Source: Alligator mississippiensis (lineage: Eukaryota; Chordata; Crocodylia; Alligatoridae). Taken from it: a DNA stretch of 64,000 bases. Positions 49,601 to 61,600 of this stretch are shown here, piece by piece. The stretch covers positions 36,496,001 through 36,560,000 of the forward strand of contig NC_081826.1 in the NCBI RefSeq assembly GCF_030867095.1, in the 5' to 3' direction. The notes under the pieces were generated by a model. That model saw only the letters and a program-made list of their open reading frames with translations, had not been told where the DNA came from and made no database searches. Positions within the stretch are counted from its first letter, which is position 1. Each line of letters opens with the position of its first letter. Made by a program: the position numbers and the translations under genes.

Positions 49601-52600
49601 GGGCCTCCGTGCTCATCTAAAAGTTAAAATACTGCACTCCCACGGAGGCACAACTGTCAAGATAGGCCAATTCCTGAGCACAATAACTGAATTAAGAAGA
49701 AGGTATTTTTCTAAATTTACCAGGATTTAAATCCCCAAATTAACTCTGCATATTATATTAAAAGCTTCAAATTAAAGACAACATGTTCGGTGGAACTCCA
49801 ATTTGGTTCTAAATCCTCTATTTGTCAGGGGTCTACCTTTCATCATCTTGGGCAACTCCATACTAAAATACTATTTATAGTTTTGTGCCTCAAGGTGTTA
49901 TTTATGTTACGAAGAAGTTATTAAACAGAAGAAGTTACCTTCTTTAATGGAGTTGATTGCCTCATGTCATACAACACAATATTTCTGTCCGAAGCACAGC
50001 TTCCTAAAAGGTATGTCTAAAAAATAATCATAATGTGTTATCAAATATTGTTTTGTAAATACTGTCTCACAAAAGCAATGATGTGCATTTTACATAGGAT
50101 ACTTAAGCAACTCTCATTCTGTTAATTTAAGAATAGATATTGCAAGAGTCTCACATAAAGCTGTAAAAATTCAGGAAGACTGTAGAAAGTGGGGCACTCA
50201 TAGAATAGGAATGTGATCTTGAACTCTTACATAAAAAAAATGCTGGTTACAAATATTTCCTATTTGTTTTAACCTCTAGTAAATACATTCACAATTTGTT
50301 TGTTTGTTATAAAGAGCTGACCATTCAACCCTAAGGCTTTTCACAAAGTAGCTTTGTTAGCAAGTCCTAGTCTTCTACATGCACTCCATCAAATCCAATA
50401 AAACACAGTACATCTAACAAGAAAATATTTCCAGCTTCATGTTGGTTTCTGGTTTAGCACTGGTTTACCTACTGCTGTAACCTCATTACATCAAGAGGTT
50501 AAAAGCATTGTTTTGGAAGGTTATATTTGGAAGAAATAGCTAAAACATCATATCAACATCATTCAGATATTGTGCCGACAGTAATATGCAACCATCGATC
50601 ATGATATACACGTAAAAGGTGTAGTCAGATGCTGATGTAGGTTTGACAAGCACAATTCAAGAATGACACAGCTTGTGACAAGTTTCATGGATCCACATGT
50701 TGTCTAAGTTGGAATCCAAATTTATAGCATACTGCTTTCTTCTTTCTCAATTTGTTTACATCCTCTGGATCAAAGCTGCTTTATACTGAGCTACACCCAG
50801 TGCCAGATGCATGCTCCTCCCAGCTTTCTATGTTGATGCTGAATGACTTCATATCCTTTTTTCATACATCGTGGTACCGCTACAGAAGGTGACCCAGCTT
50901 TCTAGAGCCATCTCAAATCTCATTATATAAAATATTCTTATGGATACAACCTTCTCCCATTCTCCTGATGTGCCTGATCCATCACAACCTTTTCTTCTTG
51001 ATAGTGTGTCAATCCTGCATGCCCCAATACCTCTGTGTTTGTTATTCTGTCTTCCCACTTTATTTTCAGAATCCTGCATAGACATATCACATGGAAGCTG
51101 TTCAGTCTCTTTCTTGATGTGCCTAGCATATATAGTTCATGTTTCTGAAGCATAAAGCAGAAATGACAGCGCACAAGTCTCTTAGATCCATATCTTCATC
51201 TTAGTCTGCTTTTATTCCATGCATGTTTCTTTAATAGCCTGAAATCTTAGCTGCTTTTCTGATTTTGTTTTTCAGTTCAATCTGAAGGTTAAGATTCCCC
51301 ACTGATTATAAAACCCAAGTAGCAAAAATTGTCAGCTACACCAAAGTGATGTCAGGTATTGGTTTTTCCACCCCTTGGTAGATTATCAGTCTTCCTGAGA
51401 CTAACTGCCATCCCAAATTACTTGTGTGATTGAGAAAATGTGCCCAAAATGTTTTGCAGGGAAGATTCACTGTGGGCAACCAAGGCCACATCATCCAAAC
51501 AGGAAATCTCTCAGAATCAGTTCTTGAACTTTGGTTTTCTCTCTGAACCTTGCAACGTTGAACAACCTTCCATCTAGTCTGGTTCAAAGATGGATGCCAT
51601 CATTGCTGTCCCTTAATCTATGCAGAAGCAGGAATGAAAAAAGATGTTAAAAGGCAGGCAGGCTGACACAGTGTTTGATTCTTTGTTTTCACACACTACA
51701 GTTGTCTTCATGCCTTGATGAAGTGAGCGTGTGAAGCCCAACAGTTTGCGGGGTACAACCCAGTTTCTCCAGAACAGTAAAAAAGCCCCGTCTGTTGACT
51801 GTATCAAAAGACCTTCGTTTATTTTTCTCTACATTTTTCTCTTGCAGTTACTTGACTGAAAATACATCAATGGTGGAACGTCTCAAGTGAAAACTGCACT
51901 GACTTTAGGGATAGATTCTTTCACCTAGAGATTGCAGCCTATGGAGCATGATGCCAATGACAGTTTTTCCAATGATGTTCAACAGAGAAATACCTCTATA
52001 GTTGTCAAGTCACTTCTATCCTCTTTGTTTTTGCAGAATTGTACAAACTGAGCATCTCTGAAATCTTGTAATACTGGTTCCTCCTTCCAACAGAGCAGTA
52101 TAACTTCACAAAGCTTTTGAAGTAATTCGCCATTGGCACAGTTGTAGATTTCAGCAGGCAAATAGTTGTTGCTGGATGCCTTGTTCCCATGAACTAATTT
52201 AATGGCTTTCTGCAAATCTTTTATGTAGGCTTTGCTGTCTAAATCCATCATAACTTTGAACTGTGGTAATCCTTCAAGCTCTTTGCGTTTGGTTTTGGGT
52301 CGCACTGGAGTATATAAATCAATCCAATACTCAAACTATTTTTGTTCATCAGTAATGACATTTCCATTTAAGTCTTTCAGTGGAGGTGTTTTAGGAATGA
52401 CTAGACCAGTAGCTCATTGATGTCTTTGTACATTCCATGACTATCACCTACATCAGCTGCTTTCTGAATATCATCACAGAGATTCAGCCAAAAATCTGGG
52501 GCACACCTCTTAGGCTTGAAGAGAAATGCAAAAGGAGTCTCTCTCACATTCCCTAGGATTATGGTGTTGCAAGATTCTTATAGTGGGTTAGTGGTGTGTT

Positions 52601-55600
52601 GCCCAGATTACAGGCAACCTTATGGGTAGACCAACTAAAAAAAAAGAGGCAGAAACAGGTCTACAGCCCAACCTTTCATTTGCTTGCATCTTAAAACATG
52701 AAAGCAAACATTTATCCCAAAGTCTATATGGCTACCCATGACAGCAGAACATAGATTCTCACCTATACAGGCTGGAGAGACTTAAGAGGAGGGAGGAAGA
52801 TGGCTCACAGATTGACAGTGGGTCTTTGTGAATTTGCCGAGTTCTCCAAATTTCCCTCCAGTCTATGTCGAACATTTATAGATGGCTGGTTTCAATATTC
52901 TATAGAGATGCACCGATACATTGGTCCGATATCAGATCAGTACCAATGTAAAGAATACTGACTGTTATCAGAAATCGGCCTTTTTTTCCTGATGTGGCTG
53001 ATAAATGACCCGTGCATGAACGCAGCCACAGCACAGCACACAGGCAGCGAGGAGCACAGCCTAGCAGCACGGAGAGCTGCATCCAGCTGTTAAGTCTGTT
53101 GTGGTGGAAGGGAAGGGGAGGGGCAGATCAAGGTCCCCCGCGATGAGGGAGGAAGTGGAGCTGGGGCAGGCACTGCACAGCCAAGGGGATGCGCATAGGA
53201 CAGAGCCGCCAGCGGCCCATCCAGAGGGTGCAGGGGGAGCAGCTCCTACTACTGTGCACACCCAGGGAGGGCATGGGGGGGGGCGCATGTCTCTGAATCT
53301 GCATGCGGGGTGGGCTGGGGCCAGGGCAGCGAGATGAGGTGTGGGGAGGAGGCACTGCAGTGCGCCATGTGGGGCCAGTGATGCCCAGCACACTCCTCCC
53401 CCTCCCCCAGGTAAGAGGCAAACTGTGGGAACGTGATGGGGAGACGCCGCTGTCATGCCCTGGGGCGTGCTCTGTTCCTGCCTGCCCACACCCCCTATGG
53501 CCTTTCTAAGCACCCCCAGAGGTGCATGTACCCCTGGTTGACAGCCCCTGTTCTAATAAATTATCTTTGATTTTGTATTTATTTTAATTTTTTTTTAATT
53601 TAAATTTCTGTTTCACTGAAATTTTTGGAACTAGATTGAACCAGATCTCGTGTGAACTTGGAAGGTGTCAATTAGTTGGGATTTATATTCTTAGGAAAGA
53701 GGGAGGGTTTCTCATCTCCTTTCCTTCCCCATTATGGAATGCTGTTCCTATTTTTTTACCTTATTTTATTATCTTCTCTGACAAGGCTGTTTTGTTTTTA
53801 CAAATTATATACCGTATTTTTGCGCGTATATCCCACGGGGTATACGCGATTTTACAAAAAAAAAATGGATGGGTGCGGGCTATACGGGGGTGCGGGCTAT
53901 CCACAAACTTTTTTCCCCTGCAGGGCCAGGGCCAGGCTGCACCGCCACCACCACAGAGGCTGGGGCTGGGGCCGGGCTGCGCCGCCATTGCCGCTGCTGT
54001 GGGGGCCAGGGCCGGCTGCGCCGCCGCAGGGGGACAGGGCCAGAGCCAGGGCGGGCCAGGCTGTGCCTCGCTGCTCCCCGCTGGGCCCAGGCAGGCTGGG
54101 CTGTGCCACTGCTGCTGTGGAGACCAGGACCGGCTGCACCGCCTCCCCACTGGGCCCTGGGCAGGCCGGGCTGTGTTGCTGCTGCCACCAGGGCCAGGGC
54201 AGGCTGGGCTGCGCCGCCGCTGCCGCTGAGGGGGCCGGGGTGGGCTGCGCTGCCTCCCCGCTGGGCCCAGGCAGGCGGGGCTGTGCCGCCACTGTTGAGG
54301 CAGGCCGGGCTGCGCCGCCTCCCTGTGTATACGCCACCGCAGTGAATACACGGGTGTGGCATATACATGGATTTATTTACAAAAATACAATTTCCCGCGG
54401 GTTATACGTGGGTGTGGTTTATACCCGTGGATGGGATATATGCTTGAAAATACGGTGAACATTTAAACAAAAATACATCTATTATGCCTAAAATTATCTA
54501 AGCATTTTAACAAAAATATGCAAAATAACATGTAATACATTTGGTTACATCAATTACTACTACAGGAAACCCTTGCCATGAGAACATATCCCCCATGAAT
54601 GGTAAGGGTCATCTGTACTACTATTTTAAGATAAAGCCATGATATAGTGTATAAGGATTATTTAATGAATAGTCTTTCCTTATGTCCTTTCAGGCTTTGC
54701 GTTTTGTTTAACTGTGTTTGATGGTTTCCCTTACTTGCTGCAAGTTAGTTGTTACACCTGCAAAGATTCACACTACAGCCACTCGAAAACAGGCTTAGGG
54801 CCTTCATCTTAGCAACACTTCTGCAGCTTAGCCGAGGCCCTTCTAAAAATGGCCAAGGCTACAACAGCTGTCCTTTTGTTCTCAAACAGTGGTAAAAGGG
54901 CCTCAGAGTGCTCTTCAAACCAGTCTGCATTTTTCTTGCAATTTTTTGCCAAAAGCTCTTAAAACAGCATCGTGCATTAGTTGTTAAGCTTTACCATGCC
55001 TCGGTGGCTGAGTTGTTAGGTCAACTTGCTTTCACAACTTCTTCACTGAAGAGCTGAATTTTTCTAGGTCTTTAATTTAGCTGTCTATCTGAGGCTGACT
55101 GGGAGTTTTGCTATGATGGAACTTTTCTACATCGATTCTGAATTTACAACAGACAGTACAATGTATATAAAGAAAAAGTTACCTCAATTGGATTAAATTT
55201 CACACTGCTTATGCTATCAACACCCCATGTCAGAGAGCATATAGGACTGGTCCTTTGTTCATCCCAGATGTCAACTTGATGCCCACAAGTGGCAAATATG
55301 GCTTCCTTCCAGTGATGATCAATTCCTGTGTACACTGTCTTTAAAGGCAAAAAGTTCAGTTAGAAAAAGTATTCAGAATTGTGCAATAAGGTTTCATCCT
55401 GTTACATTTACTATCTGAGTTGGCCAGATGACTCTCTCACTAATGACAAATGCATCTGAACTGTTTGCAACTTATATTGTTCTAACATCATAGTTGTGTT
55501 CAAACTTCTGGTCCTGTGGGCTTGATTTGGCTACAAAGCAAGTTTATGCCCTGGCACGATCCAGGGCACAAGACTGTCTTTTGGCCTGCAAAGCTCCCCT

Positions 55601-58600
55601 CAGGCCAGACAACACAGTCACACAGGCTGGAGGTTGATTACCACTGGTCTAATTGAACGCTACCAACCTGTTCTCTTGCCTGAAGAATCTAAATAAAAAT
55701 GGGCTGAAATATTCTGACCACCACAAATGAATAATGCAATCTGACTGGTTTATAAGTTAGTCATGATACAGTTTTACACTTTTCAAAAATTAACAATTAA
55801 GGAGTCCCCAAATGCTTGTCAGTGCATTATGTTTTTTAAAACAGGGAGCTTTTTCATTAGGCCTAAGACTCTGAAAAACCATAATTGTGGATGTCTATGG
55901 AAATCTCTGGGTTTATGTTGAAGTCACAGTTGTAAAATCAACGGTGCTAACATTATGCATCACCCCATGGCACCCTGGTTAAGAATCACAGTGCTAGATA
56001 GTGTGTTCCAGTGCCTGTCACCCTCACAGTTAGAAAATTCTTGCCAATATCCAACCCAAATGTCCTCGTTGAAATTTAAGCCCATTGCTTTTTGCCCATT
56101 CCCTGTAGACACAGAAAACAATCAATCACCATCCTTGTTATAACCTTTTTAGTATTTGAACGTTATCATCAGATACTCCTCAGCCTTGCCTTCTCCAGAC
56201 TAAATAATCCCAGTTCCCCCATCCCTGCTGGTGCTCCCCACTCCCAACCCACAGCCCGCTACCCTCCCAAGCCCTGCCAGAGGGAGCCCCCAGCTGCCAA
56301 GACTACAGGGCTGGGGCCAGGGCCTATAAACCCCTGCCCCTCCAGCAGCACCTGAGCCCTGGATGCCACGCACAGGAGGTGGCAGCTGCTGCACCTGGAG
56401 TGGAGCACAGAGCCCACCCCCATGTGGCATAGCCTGAGCAGAGTTGAGCGGAGCCCATGGGAAGCAGGAGAGGATGTGGGCTGCCCACTGCAGGGCTCGG
56501 GGCTCCCTGCCCTGCTGCCCTCCCCCCAGGGGCCTCTGTGGGCCAGCATGCAGGACCTGGCACAGAAGGACAGAGCGGGATGGGGAGGCTCGGTACTGCT
56601 CCCACCGCTGCTGGGAGTTGTGCCAGCCACGTCACCATGGCAAGCTGCCCCCTTCCTGCCCGGCAGCAGCAAAGGGGCACAACTCCACACCGCTGCAGCT
56701 GGGAGGGCAGATGGTGCTTCACCATGGTGGCATGGCTGACGCAGGGCTCCCAAGAGGTGGTGGGGACAGGAGAAGCCCCAAGCCTCCCTGCCTCACTCCA
56801 ACTTCCCGCAGTGGGACCCACCTGCTGGCCTGCGGAGGCCCCCAGGGGGAGGGCAGCAGGGTGAAGACCCCCAAGCCCCACAATGGGTAACCCATCTCCA
56901 CCCTTGCCCCATACACAAATCTTGGGGGGGAAGAGGGGGCATATGCCCCCATACCCCCTGCCCAGGAGTGCATACAGCAGTAGGAAGCCATCCCCTCAAT
57001 CCCCCAGATGAGCCACCCACATGGCTTCTTTCCACTTCCCCAGCAGGGCCCTGATGCTCCCAGCCCCAAGCAGCCCTTGCAGGCTGAAACTCTGCCAGCC
57101 TACAAGGGAAACCCACAGTTTCCCATGTTAAAAGAGAAAAATCTGTGTTTTTCCATGGCGAATGGAAAACCTGGATCCTTGGTCATCATGTAATGAAGTA
57201 TATTATACCATTACAACAGAAATCAGACTCAAGGCTCCAGAAAATCTAACTTTACAGAAATGAGGGGGGGGGGGGAATCAATCTTTATTTAGATTGATTT
57301 ATTTACTTGTCAACATTTTTATTTTATTTTGGTAAAGACAAAAAGTTGCAACATAACTTAGCAAGTTATTGTTGCTTTATTTAAGACAGGGGTCTCCACT
57401 GTGGGGCTGGAAATTTGGGAATGATCATGTTTGAAACCCTGATGCCATTCTACGGTATCTCAGAATCCGATCACCTTTAACATATTCATCCTCAAGACAC
57501 CTCTTTCAGTAATATGGGCATGGTACTACTAGCTGTATTTTGTAGACAGAAGGTTGTGGCACAAGGGGCTAAATCCAGTAAAGAACATCAATGGAACTGA
57601 GATGCCAAAGTCCAAAGCTGCAATACAAAAACCCCTTGCTCAGCTACTGCCTGACCCTGCAACAAACTCAGTAGGCATTACCCTATTTGACTTTACAGTT
57701 CCCTAGGCACTTAAGTTCTGCTTCCATGAACACTCAGAACAGCTTCAGTCTGAGTAGCTCAGCAACTATTTCCTGCCTAAACCTGACAAGGATCCAGAAA
57801 AAAGGCATTCCTCCTTCCCTAAGGGGCACAATACAACAAAATTTCCTACAGTTTGCCTAACATGCTGACAAAATGCACATGCAGCAGCCATTTTCCTTTA
57901 AAAATAGTCACCTTTTATACAATAACCTACTGCTTACAGTGCTTACTAAGGAAGAGAGAGACTGTATTCAGTGCTCTCCTTAGTCTGAGAGTATTCAAAG
58001 CAGTATCTCCCAAGCAAGTGCCCTACCCACACTGCTGGAGGGTATTCAGGGGCAGAGACACTCTCCATCCCTCGTGTTGAAGTTCTGTCACTTTAATGAA
58101 CTCAAGGTCCAGTAAACTAGGGAGAGCAGACAAGAAAACAAACTCTCTAGCTTAACTTACATCCTGTTAAGTTTCAAGGGTTCTTTTGTTTTTTGGTGGA
58201 CTTTTGGAGGCTTTTTGGTATTTTTGTTTTACAAGGTGGTGAATTATACAAACAAAAAAATGTTGAAGCACAATTCTTAACTGATCGATGACAACCATTC
58301 CCGGACACCGACTTTGGAGGACATAAAGCCAGCGTATTTTTTTTTAAAGGATTCAAAAAATCTTTTTGCGTTAAGAATTATGAGATGCTTCTTCTAAAAA
58401 AAAAAGTTAGAAACAATTAGGAAGAGAAATTTAAAGTACTAAAATCCACCCTAACTCTAGTTTTGTGATAAACATAACATATTAAACACGCATAGTCTTG
58501 CTAGGATATCTACTAGGTTGTACTATAATTGATGCCTCTAATGCAATCTGCATATTTCTTCTTCAGCTATGATTTAGGGCACAGGTGTCATACATATGGT

Positions 58601-61600
58601 CTGTGGGTTGATCAACCCCATGTGCTGGCCCCAGGCTTAGCCCCAGCCCAGCTGGACCAGGCTTTGTGGGCACAGCAGGCAGCACAGGGGGTTGATCTGG
58701 GGCTCTGAATACAGCCCACATCCCAGACCCTTTGGACAGTACCAGGTCCATCCCACGTGCCACAGGCAGCATGCACCCCATGCCAGCCTGAGAGGCTGCA
58801 TGCACGTCTAGTCGCCACACTCACTGAACGCAGCCCAGAGGGCCTGCGGTGCAGGTTACACGCAGCGTTCTAGACCGAGAGCCCGTGTTGCCGACAGTGT
58901 GCATGAGGGCAGGCCCAACCCACGCATGATAGCTAGTATGTGCCCTGTGATAGTCCCAAGAGGCAGTGCATGCTGCATGTGATGCATGGGTTGGATCAGG
59001 AGCCACAGATGCTGCATACAGGACTAGTCCTAGTCCAATCCTCAGACCAGCCTGCTTATGGCTCACCCGGCCTACCGGACTGGATGAATTTGACAGCCTT
59101 GATCTAAGGGTTATAGATGTAATAAGAAGGTATGTGGTCTGGTCTTGTACATATTTAAGATCGCCTTGATTGAATCTTTTACTCTGAAGCACAACAAATA
59201 AAAAGATTGCAGTATCACAGACTACAAAGTAGGAGAAATTAAAAAACTTTATCTTTAAGACGTTAAAAAAAAAAAAATTTCAGAGTAGCAATGAAACAGG
59301 CTCCATACCATTATGCAAATATGTAGTAGTTAAACCTTCTGTTAATATTTTCTTCATGGTTGAAGCTAAAAGTGTAAACTCTCTCTCCCACTCAGAATAC
59401 TTTCATAGTTATCATACATTACACACAAGCCAACTTGGCTATGCTGGACAACTGCTTTAAAAACAGGTTGTATTTTTTAAATTACTTTCTCTAGTTACAC
59501 TGAGTAAAACCATGGCAACGTTTCACAGATTTACAAATCTAAGACCAAAAGAGAAGTTCTGGTCATCTAACCTACTCTCCTGTACATGGAGAAGGCCATG
59601 ACATATCATCCAGTTACCCCTGCACTTTGCTCAGTAATTCGAGTCAGATAAAAACAAACACACATTAGGCTAAAACAAAAAAAGGACTGAGTCTTGAAGA
59701 CATCAGGAGACAAAGAACCCACCACATTTTAGCAGCTTGTTTCAGCAGCATTTATAGCACTCTGTTAAAAAATTTGTGTTTTATTACTAATTTCAAAATA
59801 GTCTGGCTTAAAATCTCAACCACTGGTTCTTGTTGTGTCCTTCTTCCAACTGGTAATTTCTCTATTTTCCTGCTAAGAAACTGAGCAGACTGAACTTTCC
59901 AATACAACAAAACTTGGATCATTTGTATCAATTGCAGAAGGTTGCTGAATTAAAGACAAGCTATTCAGGTGTTTGCAATAGCTTTACTTCAAAAGACATC
60001 ATTGTTCCAGTCAGCTAGAACACAGCAGCTGTCCCCACCCATAACTGATCACAGATGTGGTATCCCTTGAAATAAAACCTACAGTCAATAGCTGCAGCAC
60101 CTGAGAAGTCCCACATGCTTTTGTGGTGGCTGTATGTGAATCCCAGCTAAATGGCAACCTTCATCTTTGAAGCGGGATTAGGAACCTAACCTTATGAAGT
60201 ATCCAGGTTCTACGGCAGGCCTAGCTTGTAAAATATATATGTTTGTTGCCCCTACCTGACTCCCTCTTCCTCGCAAAAATCTTCAGTTTAAGCTGTGCTC
60301 TCTAAGGGGCATCTGTGCTCTAAAGGGGCCCTGGTCCAGAACTTAGACTCCTCTAAGCATGAAAGTAATTATTTTTATTTGCAGGGTTAATGAATGAGAG
60401 TGCTGACCCATTGGAGGGTTAAAGCTAGAGAGCTACTGACTAAGGATATGAAAGGTTAAGTGATAATCGATTAATCATTTAACCAGTAAGTGCAGTGATA
60501 ACCGGTTAGCGTACTGGTTATCCATTGGCTGGGGTGTGGGGCAGTCTGGCAGGGGGAAGGGAAACCATAGGACGCCACAACAGAAATCAGAAGGCAGCAG
60601 GGCAAGCAGGAGGAAGGTGGGGGAGGAAGGAGCAAGGAGGAGGGGAGGGGGAAAGGCAAGGGGTACCCATAGCCTAAGAAGAAAACAGCAAGCAGCCTAA
60701 CAACTCATCAATTAAGCAATTAGTTGCTCATTCACAGGTGCTCCCTCCTCCCAGGGCAGGGCTTCAGGTGGGTCTGGCTGGGCTTGCCTCCTCCCTCCTC
60801 CCCAGAGTCAAAGGGCCGCTGGAGCCTGGAGCAGCTCCCAGCAGCAGCTGCTGTGTTATTGGTTAATCTTTAATGGGCATAATTAGAGGAGGTTAAACAA
60901 ATATGTTTTAAAAGGATATTAACAACCCTACTGCCGACCCTCAACCTATTCATGCAGTGCTGCTAATACACATGCTGTACTGCCCAACTATTGTTTTGTA
61001 ACATAACATCACCCAAGAAGTGAACCTGAGCTACTGTGAAAATAAGCCAGTCTCTCACCCTCAACCCAAGCCCCTGAATCATGGTTGTGACACTTCTTAT
61101 CCCTCTCCAACTGTGCAATATCTTTTTCAAATATAGACACCAGAACTGGATACAGGACCCTGGTACTGACATCACCAGCACTATATCCAGAAGCATCACT
61201 TGAAATTATCTCCCTGCTTCTTCTACTCACTACTCCATCAACAAATCCTTCAAGAGAATACAAGTGTGAAAGTGAAGTTAAAACTATATACCTTTCCAAG
61301 AATTGTATGTATTGGTTCTTCTTCTTCCCCATATCCTGGACCATCCATTTTCCAGTGTTTTACAGTTTTATCGTCACCCACCTAAAAGTTCAGAGAAAGC
61401 ATGTACAGATAAACACAAAATTATTCAATTTGCACACATTTCCATTTTATGCAACTGCCTGTTGCATACTGGAGGAGTTCTAGGTAATATTAGAAGTTCC
61501 ATGAAACTACTGTATCCAGTAAATACTTTCCCGGTTTCAAAAAGACACACAAAGAGAAGGGGAAACTTATTTTAAACTAGTTTCTCCAACACTTGTTTAC

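Noticed and set aside
53676..54458. Open frame of 260 codons (and overlapping long frames on both strands)
   Set aside because: It crosses the left TIR of the 53811-54456 element, is dominated by Gly/Ala/Pro/Arg from GC-rich units, and several frames on both strands are open at once. Composition artefact.
56259..56890. Open frames of 105-185 codons on both strands
   Set aside because: Inside the second family A element; low-complexity composition.
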